Under the pieces are notes generated by a model. That model did no database searches. It was given only the letters and a program-made list of their open reading frames with translations, and was not told where the DNA came from. Made by a program: the position numbers and the translations under genes. A stretch of DNA of 64,000 nt, from contig CACFYB010000004.1 of assembly GCA_902570425.1 (NCBI GenBank), forward strand, positions 38,539-102,538, read 5' to 3'. Positions 51,220 through 61,483 of this stretch are shown here, one piece after another (within the stretch, counting starts at the first letter, position 1; each line of letters starts with the position of its first letter). The stretch comes from an uncultured Pelagibacteraceae bacterium (GTDB lineage: Bacteria; Pseudomonadota; Alphaproteobacteria; Pelagibacterales; Pelagibacteraceae).

Positions 51220-51822
51220 ATGGGAAATGTTTTATCGTCTTTATCAAAAACAATACATGTTTCATTAGCAATTGCTGTAATATTATTCCTTGGTCTATTC
51301 TATCAAAATGATGGTTTTAGTTTTGACAGAATTTTTTGGAGTTGGTTTGCAAGATATGTACATGTTGTTGTGGCCATTATGTGGATTGGGTTACTTTGGT
51401 ATTTCAATTTTGTACAGATACCTAACATGGGGAAAATTCCTGATGATCAAAAACCTGCTATTGGAAAAGTTATTGCACCAGCTGCATTATTTTATTTTAG
51501 ATGGGCAGCGGCATTAACAGTTATATCTGGTCTAATTCTTGCTGGACTTAACGGATATCTTCATGACGCGATGACATTAAGTATTGGATCTGGTGTACCA
51601 AAACATACTGCTATAGGTATTGGTATGTGGTTAGGCCTTATAATGGCTTTTAATGTATGGTTTGTAATTTGGCCAAATCAAAAAAGAGCATTGGGAATTG
51701 TTGATTGTGATCCTGATCTTAAAGCAAAATCAGCTAGAACAGCTATGTTGTTTTCAAGGACTAATACGTTATTGTCTTTACCAATGTTGCTTACTATGGT
51801 TTTGGCACAAAATTTGTACTAA
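51220..51822 (+). CDS. urate hydroxylase PuuD-like membrane protein
   Basis: WSWFARYVHVVVAIMWIGLLWYFNFVQIPN. Confidence 0.78.
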   Translation: MGNVLSSLSKTIHVSLAIAVILFLGLFYQNDGFSFDRIFWSWFARYVHVVVAIMWIGLLWYFNFVQIPNMGKIPDDQKPAIGKVIAPAALFYFRWAAALTVISGLILAGLNGYLHDAMTLSIGSGVPKHTAIGIGMWLGLIMAFNVWFVIWPNQKRALGIVDCDPDLKAKSARTAMLFSRTNTLLSLPMLLTMVLAQNLY

Positions 51823-52706
51823 TTTTTATCATCATCCTTTAATATAGTTTTTTGTGAGACTTTTAATCTTACCAAAATAGTGTTTGCAATATAAATTGAT
51901 GAATAGGTACCAAAAATTACCCCGAAAATCATAGCTAATGAAAATCCTTTTAATACTTCTCCACCAAAAAAAAATATAGATAACAAGGCTAAAAGAGTGG
52001 TAGCTGAAGTAATTAATGTTCTTGATAAAGTTTCATTAATAGAAATGTTTGTTAAATCAAAAATTTTAATATCTGAGTATTTCCTAAGATTTTCACGTAC
52101 TCTATCAAATATTACAACAGTATCATTCATTGAATAACCTACTATTGTTAAAACTGCAGCTATAATTGACAAATTTATTTCAAGACCTAATAGAGAAAAC
52201 AATCCTAAAGTTACAATCACATCATGAAAAAGTGCAGATATTGCACCTAAACTAAATTGCCATTCAAATCTAATCCAAATATAAATCAACATTAATGCTA
52301 AGGCGACGGAAATAGCAATTATCCCTGACCTTAATAATTCGGAACTTACTTTAGGTCCAACATTCTCTACCCTTCTAAAATCAAAATTATTTCCAAAAGA
52401 TTTATCTAAATTTACTTTGATGTCTTTTATAATATTTTTGTTATTATTGTTCTCAAATTTAATTAGATAATCTGTAGAATTTCCAAAATTCTTGACTGAA
52501 ACATCTCCTAAATTCATACTATTTAAATTATCTCTTAATGTTGCAACATTAATTTTGGAGTCCATAGATCTCAATTCAATTAATGTTCCTCCTTTAAAAT
52601 CAATTCCAAAATTAAGACCTTTAAATGTTAATAATAAAAGTGAAACTATTACTAACGTTATTGATAGAATATTAAATTGATTGTAATATTTATTAAATGC
52701 AATCAT
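51819..52706 (-). CDS. secF: protein translocase subunit SecF
   Basis: GIDFKGGTLIELR, YSMNDTVVIFDRVREN. Confidence 0.96.
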   Translation of the reverse strand: MIAFNKYYNQFNILSITLVIVSLLLLTFKGLNFGIDFKGGTLIELRSMDSKINVATLRDNLNSMNLGDVSVKNFGNSTDYLIKFENNNNKNIIKDIKVNLDKSFGNNFDFRRVENVGPKVSSELLRSGIIAISVALALMLIYIWIRFEWQFSLGAISALFHDVIVTLGLFSLLGLEINLSIIAAVLTIVGYSMNDTVVIFDRVRENLRKYSDIKIFDLTNISINETLSRTLITSATTLLALLSIFFFGGEVLKGFSLAMIFGVIFGTYSSIYIANTILVRLKVSQKTILKDDDKN

Positions 52707-54260
52707 TTAGATTAGGCCTTTTCTTTCTTTATTTTTGGACACATATAAAACTGTTAAAAGTCTTGCGATAAAATAAACTGAGAACAAAGTGGTAAATATT
52801 CCAATACCTAAAGTTAAGGAAAAACCTTTAATTGGACCTGATCCCATGAAAAATAAAATAATTGCAGCTAATAATGTGGTCACATTTGCATCAAGTATCG
52901 CAGTTCTAGATTTAGTATAACCGCTATCAAAAGCTATCAGGTTATTATTTTCACTTTTCAATTCTTCTTTAATTCTTTCAAAAATCAATACATTTGCATC
53001 TACTGCCATTCCAACAGTCAAGATTATTCCTGCAATACCAGGCAATGTAAGAGTTGCTTCAAATATAGTCAAAATCCCAACAAGCAATAACAAATTAATT
53101 ATTAATGTAAAATTAGTTATTAATCCAAATATTCTATATTTTATAAATATGAAAATAATTACAAGTATAAATCCAATAATTAAAGCAACCATTCCAGCAT
53201 TAATTGAGTCTTGACCTAAATCTGGTCCTACTGTTCTTTCTTCAATAATATTCAGTGGAGCTGGTAAAGCACCTGATCTTAATAGTAAAGCAAGATCTGT
53301 TGCTGATTGAAATGTGAATCCTCCACTAATTTGTCCAGATCCACTAGCTATTGTATCTCTAATGACTGGAGCACTAATAATTTTACCATCTAAAATAATA
53401 GCTAATTGTTTTCCAATTCCTGTTGATGTAGCTTTACCAAATCTTTTTGCACCCACTCTGTCGAGTGTAAAAGAAACAACTGTTTCATTAGTTTCACTAT
53501 TCATTCTTGGTTGGGCATCTAAAAGATTGTCACCACTAAGTATTATTCTTTTACTTACAATTGCTTGCTCATTACTATCCTCGAATTTAAGTTTTTCTGT
53601 GCCAAAAGAATCTTCATTATTATCAGTCACAAATCTAAAAGTTAAATTAGCAGTCTTTCCAAGTAAAGATTTAATACGCATTGGATCATCTAATCCTGGT
53701 AATTCAACTAAGATTCTATCATTTCCTCTTTTCAAAATATTTGGTTCATTTGTGCCAATTTCATCTATTCTCCTCCTTACTATTTCTAGAGCCTGATCTT
53801 GAGAAGAAGTTTTGAGCTTTACAATTCCTTGAGGGGAATAATTAACTATAAAAAATTCATTTTCTTGAATTATATCAAGTTGATGTGATTTAAATCTTGG
53901 ATAATATGGATTTAATTCACTTTCTTCGTTATTAAATTCATCTAAAACTATTTTTCTGAATTTCTCATCTACAAAGAAAGAAATTCTTTGTTCTGATAAT
54001 TTAAGATTCTTAATTCTAATATCTTTATTTTTGAAATAATTTCTAATATTAATTGAGTGATTTTGAAGTTTTTGTTCAATCACTGGAGTATTATCAATTT
54101 CTAATAATAAATAAGATCCTCCCTGAAGATCTAATCCTAGATTGATTCTTTTATCTAAAAGTTTGTTTTCAAATTTTAAAAAATTAGAAGACGCAATTAT
54201 TATAAAAAATAAAGATATAACAAATATAACAATAATTCTAAATTTTGAAAAATATAACAC
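52707..54260 (-). CDS. secD: protein translocase subunit SecD
   Basis: INLGLDLQGGSYLLLE, VGMAVDANVLIFERIKEE. Confidence 0.97.
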   Translation of the reverse strand: MLYFSKFRIIVIFVISLFFIIIASSNFLKFENKLLDKRINLGLDLQGGSYLLLEIDNTPVIEQKLQNHSINIRNYFKNKDIRIKNLKLSEQRISFFVDEKFRKIVLDEFNNEESELNPYYPRFKSHQLDIIQENEFFIVNYSPQGIVKLKTSSQDQALEIVRRRIDEIGTNEPNILKRGNDRILVELPGLDDPMRIKSLLGKTANLTFRFVTDNNEDSFGTEKLKFEDSNEQAIVSKRIILSGDNLLDAQPRMNSETNETVVSFTLDRVGAKRFGKATSTGIGKQLAIILDGKIISAPVIRDTIASGSGQISGGFTFQSATDLALLLRSGALPAPLNIIEERTVGPDLGQDSINAGMVALIIGFILVIIFIFIKYRIFGLITNFTLIINLLLLVGILTIFEATLTLPGIAGIILTVGMAVDANVLIFERIKEELKSENNNLIAFDSGYTKSRTAILDANVTTLLAAIILFFMGSGPIKGFSLTLGIGIFTTLFSVYFIARLLTVLYVSKNKERKGLI

Positions 54261-54275
54261 TTTATTTATACAAAA

Positions 54276-54563
54276 TTATCTTTTGATTTCTTGGGAATTC
54301 ATTAAACTTTGAACGCCAGTACCTCTTATAACTTCAACTGTAACATTATCGGCTATCTCAACCTCAATTTTATCATTATCAATAACTCGAGTGATGGTGC
54401 CAGTGATTCCACCTGACGTTACAATTTTATCTCCCTTTTTTAAACCTTCTACCATCGCTTTATGTTCTTTAACTTTTTTTTGTTGAGGTCTTATTAAGAA
54501 AAAATAAAAAATAACAAAAATTAATATTAATGGTATAAATTGACCTATTCCTGCACTATCCAT
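54276..54563 (-). CDS. yajC: preprotein translocase subunit YajC
   Basis: FYFFLIRPQQKKVKEHKAMVEGLKKGDKIVTSGGITG. Confidence 0.95.
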   Translation of the reverse strand: MDSAGIGQFIPLILIFVIFYFFLIRPQQKKVKEHKAMVEGLKKGDKIVTSGGITGTITRVIDNDKIEVEIADNVTVEVIRGTGVQSLMNSQEIKR

Positions 54564-54617
54564 AAAACTCCTAAATTAATCTGCAATTTTTATACTATCT
54601 GTCAAATTAAAACAACT

Positions 54618-55877
54618 TTAATTGAGTGAAATTCTTTCTAAATTATTCATATAAGGTCTCAAAACTTTTGGAATTGTTATTGAGCCGTCTTTTTCCTGAT
54701 AATTTTCTAATATTGCAATAAGAGTTCTACCAACAGCTAAACCACTGCCATTTAAAGTACCAACAAACAACGTTTCTTTATTTTGATCTTTATATCTTGT
54801 TTTCATTCTTGTAGCCTGGAAAGTAGAACATGATGAACATGATGAAATTTCTCTATACTTTTTTTCTGAAGGTATCCAAACTTCTATATCATAAGTTTTT
54901 TCAGCACTAAAACCCATGTCACCACTACATAATATCATTTTTCTATAAGGTAATTCTAAAAGATCTAAAATTCTAGTAGCACAATTTGTCATTCTTTCTA
55001 ATTCTACTAAGCATTTGTTTTGTTCTACAATACTTACTAATTCAACTTTATAAAATTGATGCTGTCTAATCATTCCTTTTGTATCTTTTCCATAGCTTCC
55101 AGCTTCTTTTCTAAAACAAGGTGTAGATGCAACAAATCTTAAAGGTAGAGACTTAAGATCCATCATTGTATTCCTAACAATATTTGTCAAAATTACCTCA
55201 GCTGTTGGTATTAAAAATTTTCTGTCACTTCCCTCCTCTAACTTGACTTCAAATTGATCGTTTTCAAATTTTGGAAGTTGACCAGTACCGTACATAGAAT
55301 TTTCTGAAGCAAGTAGTGGTGGTGAGATTTCTTCATAACCATTTTTTGATATATGGGTATCTAACATAAAGTTTGAAATTGCCCTTTCTAATAATGCTAA
55401 TTTTTTTTTAACAAATACAAACCTTGTACCAGTAGTTTTACTTGCTAAATCAAAATCGAGCATACAAAGTTTTTCCCCTAATTCATAATGAGATTTAGGT
55501 ACAAACTCGAACTTACGTATTTTTCCGTACCTTTTTATCTCAACATTATCATTTTCATCTTTACCGTATGGAACATCTTTGTGTGGAATATTTGGAATAT
55601 TTGATAAAATTTTATCTAAATCAAATTTTATTTTTTTCTGCTCTTCTATTATTTTATCAATTGATTGAGAAATATTTTTTGATTTCTCAAATAAAGTTTC
55701 ATCTTTAGATTTCGAAATATCTTTTTTTTCTCTTTCTAGAATTTCTTTTTTTTGTATAAGTTCACGATTTAATATATCTAGACTTTTAAGTTTTTCGTAA
55801 TCTATATCTATAAACCTTTTTTCTAGTGCTTTTTTAAATGCATCAATGTCTTTTCGTATTTCTTTTATATCATGCAT
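54618..55877 (-). CDS. serS: seryl-tRNA synthetase
   Basis: FRKEAGSYGKDTKGMIRQHQFYKVELV, EISSCSSCSTFQATRM. Confidence 0.96.
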   Translation of the reverse strand: MHDIKEIRKDIDAFKKALEKRFIDIDYEKLKSLDILNRELIQKKEILEREKKDISKSKDETLFEKSKNISQSIDKIIEEQKKIKFDLDKILSNIPNIPHKDVPYGKDENDNVEIKRYGKIRKFEFVPKSHYELGEKLCMLDFDLASKTTGTRFVFVKKKLALLERAISNFMLDTHISKNGYEEISPPLLASENSMYGTGQLPKFENDQFEVKLEEGSDRKFLIPTAEVILTNIVRNTMMDLKSLPLRFVASTPCFRKEAGSYGKDTKGMIRQHQFYKVELVSIVEQNKCLVELERMTNCATRILDLLELPYRKMILCSGDMGFSAEKTYDIEVWIPSEKKYREISSCSSCSTFQATRMKTRYKDQNKETLFVGTLNGSGLAVGRTLIAILENYQEKDGSITIPKVLRPYMNNLERISLN

Positions 55878-56640
55878 CAGAATTTTCTAATTTCTTATTT
55901 TCTATAAATTTTACAGAAAATATTGATAATTCATATAAAATTAATAAAGGAATTGCCAAACCTATTTGTGTTATAGGATCAGGTGGAGTTAATAAAGCTG
56001 CAGTAGCGAAGATGATAACTACTACATATTTTCTTCTTTTTTTCAAAAAATCAGAATCAACTAAACCAACGCGTGCTAATAAACTTAGAACCACAGGTAA
56101 TTGAAAACTAATACCAAATGCAAAGATCAGTTTCATTATTAATGACAAATATTCATTTACCTTTGCTTCTAATTGAATAGGTAAATTCGTTGATAAGCCT
56201 GTGCTTTCAAAAGATAAGAAAAATTTGATTGCTAATGGCATAATTAAATAATAAACAAGCATTCCTCCTAATAAAAAAAGAATTGGTGTTAATACAAGAT
56301 ATGGAAGTATTGCAATTTTTTCATGTTTATAAAGACCAGGTGCAATAAATTTCCATATTTGCATTAAAATAAAGGGACACGTAACAAAAAAAGCAGTAAA
56401 AAATGAAACTTTTAAATAAGTTAGAAAAGTTTCTTGAAGAGCTGTAAAAATCAGTCTTCTATTAGAACCATCATCTTTTACAGCTTTTGCAAAGGGTTCA
56501 ACTAAAAAACCATATAAATGTTCAGCAAAAAAATAACATCCAACAAAAAAAATAATAAGAAATATAAAACTATGTATTAATCGTTTCCTTAATTCTGCCA
56601 AATGACTAATAAAGCCACTATCATTTTCATCATGATTCAT
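55870..56640 (-). CDS. tatC: Sec-independent protein translocase TatC
   Basis: FISHLAELRKRLIHSFIF, FAFGISFQLPVVLSLL, LTPPDPITQIGLAIPLLILYELSIF. Confidence 0.96.
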   Translation of the reverse strand: MNHDENDSGFISHLAELRKRLIHSFIFLIIFFVGCYFFAEHLYGFLVEPFAKAVKDDGSNRRLIFTALQETFLTYLKVSFFTAFFVTCPFILMQIWKFIAPGLYKHEKIAILPYLVLTPILFLLGGMLVYYLIMPLAIKFFLSFESTGLSTNLPIQLEAKVNEYLSLIMKLIFAFGISFQLPVVLSLLARVGLVDSDFLKKRRKYVVVIIFATAALLTPPDPITQIGLAIPLLILYELSIFSVKFIENKKLENSDA

Positions 56641-56842
56641 CTTTTTTATCTTCTTTTTTTTCTATCTTGTTTTCTTCAATATCTATATTTGAAACTTCAT
56701 TTTGAATATTGTTAATATGTTTTTTTGCAACTCCTATCCAGGATCCAACTTTTTTCAACATTATAGGAAAATCTTTTGGCCCTAGAACTACAATTGCTAT
56801 TGCAACTATTATCAAAATCTCAAACCAACCAATAGTAGGCAT
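56630..56842 (-). CDS. tatB: Sec-independent protein translocase TatB
   Basis: GWFEILIIVAIAIVVLGPKDFPIMLKKVGSW. Confidence 0.9.
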   Translation of the reverse strand: MPTIGWFEILIIVAIAIVVLGPKDFPIMLKKVGSWIGVAKKHINNIQNEVSNIDIEENKIEKKEDKKDES

Positions 56843-56847
56843 GTGAT

Positions 56848-57048
56848 TTATTCTTTTTTGTTGGAGTCTTGATTGTCGTCGGAAATATTTTTAGGTTCAT
56901 TTTCATCAGTAACATCTGATGCCATACCCTTTTTAAAACTTTTTATTCCTTTAGCAACATCACCCATCAGACTAGATATTTTTCCTCTTCCAAATAGTAA
57001 TACAACAAGTATTACCACAATAGCTATTTGCCAAATTCCAATGCTCAT
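56848..57048 (-). CDS. tatA: Sec-independent protein translocase TatA
   Basis: [40 protein letters not shown]. Confidence 0.94.
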   Translation of the reverse strand: MSIGIWQIAIVVILVVLLFGRGKISSLMGDVAKGIKSFKKGMASDVTDENEPKNISDDNQDSNKKE

Positions 57049-57098
57049 GAAAAACTTATAACCTGTTTATCAATAATTTTAAAGTCAAATATATGATC

Positions 57099-57800
57099 TT
57101 ATTTCTTATCATCTTTATCAAGTGTGCTATTAAGCATTTCATCGATATTCGAATAAATGTCTTCTTTTATTTCGTCCTGTTTTTCTTTGTAAAATTTACC
57201 TGTTCCAAAAATTGCATTATCTATATTAGTGCTATCTATTAGGCCAGCAGCTCCTAATTCGTCTACAGTTGGAAGATCTGATAATTTTTGAAGATTAAAA
57301 TGACTTAAAAAGTCATCTGTAGTTATATATTGGATAGGTTTTCCAGGTACACTTTTTCTTCCACCAGGCTTAACCCAATTTAATTCCATCAAAATTTCTA
57401 GAGTATTTGTTCCAAATGCAACACCTCTAATTTCCTCAATTTCAGCTCTAGTTACTGGTTGGTGATAAACGATTATTGCAAGAGTTTCTATAGCGGCTTT
57501 AGACAATTTTTTTTCCACAGTTTTCTCCTGCGTCATTAAATTAGAAAGATTGGGAGAGGTTCTAAAAGACCATTTTTTTGATATACAAACTAAATTAATT
57601 CCCCGATCCGAGTATTCAGATTGAAGCTTTAATAATATTTTATCTACATCAACTTTTTTTGAAATCTTGTTTTTAATGGTTTCAATATCTAAAGGTTCAG
57701 CAGCTGCAAAAACAATGCATTCAATCTCTTTTTCAATAGATGATAATTTTGTAGGAAAATTAATTATATTATTGCCTTTTTTTATCTTTTTTTTAATCAT
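57099..57800 (-). CDS. scpB: segregation and condensation protein ScpB
   Basis: LAIIVYHQPVTRAEIEEIRGV, winged helix. Confidence 0.93.
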   Translation of the reverse strand: MIKKKIKKGNNIINFPTKLSSIEKEIECIVFAAAEPLDIETIKNKISKKVDVDKILLKLQSEYSDRGINLVCISKKWSFRTSPNLSNLMTQEKTVEKKLSKAAIETLAIIVYHQPVTRAEIEEIRGVAFGTNTLEILMELNWVKPGGRKSVPGKPIQYITTDDFLSHFNLQKLSDLPTVDELGAAGLIDSTNIDNAIFGTGKFYKEKQDEIKEDIYSNIDEMLNSTLDKDDKK

Positions 57801-58537
57801 TTACTTTCCTTTACATAAACATCTTCAAAAAGATTATTTTGTTTTATTTTCAAATTACCTTCTTTAACTAATTCAAGGGAACCAGCAAATATACCTGCTT
57901 TACCTGTACGTTTATATTTAGACTCATTTTTAAAATTTTTTGGGATTAATTCATCTAACTTTTTCCAATCGCTTAATTTTCCAAAAAAATTCTTTATAGT
58001 TTTTATACCTTCTTCTGTAGTAAAAACAGGTAATCTAGGTATGTTTATCCTTTGAAAGTCTTTTGTTGAAATAATTGTAGAATAAGTTTTTAAAAGTTCA
58101 AATAAGTTTAATCTATACTCGCTATTGTAAATTGGTTTAATTCCAATTTTAGAACCTCTTGTTCTAATTTCTCTGCCCAATCTTTTTCTTTTAAGCATTT
58201 GATCAGATAATAATCTTATAAGTTCCAATTTTTTTAGTTGTAGTTTTAATTTTTCTGCAACCTCTTGAACTTTAAATTCTTCTTCAGGTGAACTAGGTAA
58301 TAACAACTTTGATTTTAAATAAGCTAACCAAGTAGCCATTAATAGATATTCTGATGCTAGTTCTAGATTTAAATTTTTTTTATCTTTAATAAATTCATGG
58401 AATTGATCTGCTAATTTGGTTATTGATATATTTTCAAGATTTACTTTCTGTGATTTGGCTAAATCTAAAAGAACATCTAAGGGACCGTTGAAAGTATCAA
58501 CATTTACCTCAAAATATGTAGAATCATTTTCAAACAT
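57797..58537 (-). CDS. scpA: segregation and condensation protein ScpA
   Basis: FNGPLDVLLDLAKSQKVNLENISI, EYLLMATWLAYLKSKLLLP. Confidence 0.94.
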   Translation of the reverse strand: MFENDSTYFEVNVDTFNGPLDVLLDLAKSQKVNLENISITKLADQFHEFIKDKKNLNLELASEYLLMATWLAYLKSKLLLPSSPEEEFKVQEVAEKLKLQLKKLELIRLLSDQMLKRKRLGREIRTRGSKIGIKPIYNSEYRLNLFELLKTYSTIISTKDFQRINIPRLPVFTTEEGIKTIKNFFGKLSDWKKLDELIPKNFKNESKYKRTGKAGIFAGSLELVKEGNLKIKQNNLFEDVYVKESK

Positions 58538-58546
58538 TAAATAATA

Positions 58547-59494
58547 TTAACTCAAAATTTTATAAAATTGTGATGTTTTTTTACTTATAAATCTATTTAT
58601 CAATGGTGAATTTTTTCCTATAATCAACATTTCATCAAATTTCCCATTGCAATGAAGCACTATATTACATCCAGCTTTAAACGCTTTAATTGTATTGGTT
58701 TTAAGATCTCCTTTTAGACTCTTCATCGACAAATCGTCAGAAATTAAAATATTTTTAAATCCAATCTTTTTTCTAATTAAATCTATTAATATTTTTGAAT
58801 GCGTAACTGTATGTTGATTATCTATTTTGCTAAAAACTATATGTGCAGTCATTGCAAAAAATGCTTTTTTTTTCTTAAAAGGCACAAAATCCTTTTTAAT
58901 TAAATAATTAATCTTTTTATTTATTTTAGGTGTATAATAATGACTATCGACTTTTGCAAGACCGTGCCCTGGTATATGTTTTATTACGGTTCCTATTCCG
59001 TTTTTATGAAAATGCTCAATACAATAATCTCCAATTTTTGATACGATTTTTGGATTTTTTGAAAAAGATCTATCACCTATTATATTGGATGAGTTTTTAA
59101 CTCTTAAATCCAAAACAGGTGATGTGTTAATATTAATGCCCATTAATTTAAGTAAATATGATGTTTTATCAATGAATAGTTTATAAATTAAATTGAACTC
59201 TTTAAAATCTTTAACAAATTTATCTCCAAAAAATTCTGATGTAAAAAAATCAAATGATATAATATTCCTAAGTCTATTCACCCTTCCACCTTCTTGATCT
59301 ATTAGAATAGGATATTTTGGGTCATTAAAAATCTTTTTAATTGATTTTGTTAATTTAATTGTTTGATCTATAGTTCTAATATTTCTTGAAAATAGTATAA
59401 CTCCCCACGGTTTATATTTTTTCAAAAAAAACTTTTCTCTTAATGAAAGTTTAATAGATCTTATTCCAACAATAAATGATCTTCTATTATTCAT
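58547..59494 (-). CDS. nagZ: beta-N-acetylhexosaminidase (NagZ, GH3)
   Basis: ILIDQEGGRVNRL, KHIPGHGLAKVDSHYYTP, ILISDDLSMKSL. Confidence 0.92.
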   Translation of the reverse strand: MNNRRSFIVGIRSIKLSLREKFFLKKYKPWGVILFSRNIRTIDQTIKLTKSIKKIFNDPKYPILIDQEGGRVNRLRNIISFDFFTSEFFGDKFVKDFKEFNLIYKLFIDKTSYLLKLMGININTSPVLDLRVKNSSNIIGDRSFSKNPKIVSKIGDYCIEHFHKNGIGTVIKHIPGHGLAKVDSHYYTPKINKKINYLIKKDFVPFKKKKAFFAMTAHIVFSKIDNQHTVTHSKILIDLIRKKIGFKNILISDDLSMKSLKGDLKTNTIKAFKAGCNIVLHCNGKFDEMLIIGKNSPLINRFISKKTSQFYKILS

Positions 59495-59753
59495 TATTTT
59501 CTAATAGTTTCCAAAAATTAAATTTTTTTTTTTTCTTTATGTCCGATTGATCTATATATTCTATTATATTTGATGTATCGTTTCTTAATAGTGGTAACTT
59601 TTCTGCATAGATATTTATTCTTTCATCTATGTTATTAATAGATCTATAAAATCTTTTTTTATTAATATCTGAAAAATAATGTCTCCCTGTCAAAAATACA
59701 AACAAACAAATTATAAATATAAATATCAAATATTTGATTTCTCTTAACATCAC
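59487..59753 (-). CDS. hypothetical protein with one N-terminal TM segment
   Basis: ORF tightly nested between argS and nagZ; IKYLIFIFIICLFVFLTG. Confidence 0.7.
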   Translation of the reverse strand: MMLREIKYLIFIFIICLFVFLTGRHYFSDINKKRFYRSINNIDERINIYAEKLPLLRNDTSNIIEYIDQSDIKKKKKFNFWKLLENNE

Positions 59754-61483
59754 ATTTTTTCTGGTACTGAAACACCTACAATATCCATCCCAGATTTGAT
59801 AACATTCGAAATAGCTTTAAGGAATATCAATTTATCATCTGTTATTTTTTTTTGATCATTAATGAATCTTTTTTCAGGATTATCTTTTCCTAAATTCCAA
59901 TAAGAATGAAACAATGAAGCTAGTTCATAAAGATAAATTGGTATTACGTGTGGTTCAAGTTTATTGCATGCTGTATCAATACATTTAGGCCATTCGGAAA
60001 TCTTTTTTAAAATTTTGATCTCATCATTTGAATAAAGAAAATTTTGATCATTTATTTCAATTTCTGATTTGAGTTCTTTATCTAAATATCTAAAAACTGA
60101 AGCTATTCTAGCGTAACAATATTGAACATAATAAAGCGGATTATCTTTAGATTTTTCAATCACTTGATCAAAATCAAAATCAAGTTCTACGTCACTGCTT
60201 CTGTTCAACATGATAAATCTTGTGGCATCTTTACCCACCTCACTAATTAAATCATCCAATGTTATATAATCACCTTTTCTTTTAGACATCTTATATGGTT
60301 TTTTGTTTTTGATTAGCTTTACTAATTGACTTACTTTACAAACCAGCCTTACTTTTGAATTTGATAATGCCTCAACTGAAGATGAAATTCTTTTTATATA
60401 ACCGGCATGATCTGCACCTAAAATATTAATTAAATGATCAAATTTTCTGTCTAATTTATTTTTATGATAAGCAACATCACTAGCAAAATAAGTCCACGTA
60501 CCATCTGATTTTTGTAGAGCCCTATCTTTATCATCACCAAAATTAGTTGATTTAAAAAGTAATTGTTCACGTTCAACCCAATTATCTTTAGTTTCGCTTA
60601 GTGGTGCTTTTATTTTTCCTTTATAAACAAATTTATTTTTTTGAAGGAAATCTACTACTTTTTCAACTTCTTGATTATTTACTAATTGTTTTTCACTAAT
60701 AAAATTATCATGATTTATGCCTAGGCTAATTAAGTTTTTTTTAATTAATTTTAATGCTTCCTCAATTGATAAAGCGCTCAGTTTTTCTGATATTTTATCA
60801 AAGTTATTGAAATCAATATCTTTATTTGCATCTAAAATATTATTTGCAAAGTCAATGATATAATCTCCAGGATATAAATCTTCATTATCGCTAGGAAATG
60901 GTTCATTAAAGGAAATTTCTCTAATTCTAAAAAAAACAGATTTTGTAAAATTTGTAATCTGATTACCATAATCATTTACATAATATTCTTTGGTCACTTT
61001 ATGTTTGTTGAATAAAAGAACATTAGCTATAACATCTCCCAAAATAGCTCCTCTGCAGTGACCCACATGCAAAGGTCCCGTAGGATTCGCTGAAACGAAT
61101 TCAATCAAAAAATTTTTCTTATTTTCTTTAGAATTAATTCCAAAAGATTTAGAATTTTGAATTATTTCTTTAATAAAATTTGACCAGAAAATTGTTTTGA
61201 ATTTAATATTAATAAAACCGGGTTTTACAACAGATATTTTCTCAATCAATTTATCCTTTTTTTTAATTTCCTCGGATAAAATATTAGCAAGGACAATTGG
61301 GGGTTTTTTATTTATTTTAGATAAAACCATTGCCACATTTGTTGAAACATCACTATCAAATTTTAATGGTGGTATTTCTGCTGTAACTCCATTGAATGTA
61401 TCAGGTAAGATTAAATCTCCATTGTTAGAAAGATTTAACAAAGTTTTCTTTATTTTATCTAAAAATTGTTCAAATATATTCAT
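59750..61483 (-). CDS. argS: arginyl-tRNA synthetase
   Basis: EFVSANPTGPLHVGHCRGAILGD, MSKRKGDYITLDDL, C-terminal DALR domain. Confidence 0.96.
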   Translation of the reverse strand: MNIFEQFLDKIKKTLLNLSNNGDLILPDTFNGVTAEIPPLKFDSDVSTNVAMVLSKINKKPPIVLANILSEEIKKKDKLIEKISVVKPGFINIKFKTIFWSNFIKEIIQNSKSFGINSKENKKNFLIEFVSANPTGPLHVGHCRGAILGDVIANVLLFNKHKVTKEYYVNDYGNQITNFTKSVFFRIREISFNEPFPSDNEDLYPGDYIIDFANNILDANKDIDFNNFDKISEKLSALSIEEALKLIKKNLISLGINHDNFISEKQLVNNQEVEKVVDFLQKNKFVYKGKIKAPLSETKDNWVEREQLLFKSTNFGDDKDRALQKSDGTWTYFASDVAYHKNKLDRKFDHLINILGADHAGYIKRISSSVEALSNSKVRLVCKVSQLVKLIKNKKPYKMSKRKGDYITLDDLISEVGKDATRFIMLNRSSDVELDFDFDQVIEKSKDNPLYYVQYCYARIASVFRYLDKELKSEIEINDQNFLYSNDEIKILKKISEWPKCIDTACNKLEPHVIPIYLYELASLFHSYWNLGKDNPEKRFINDQKKITDDKLIFLKAISNVIKSGMDIVGVSVPEKM

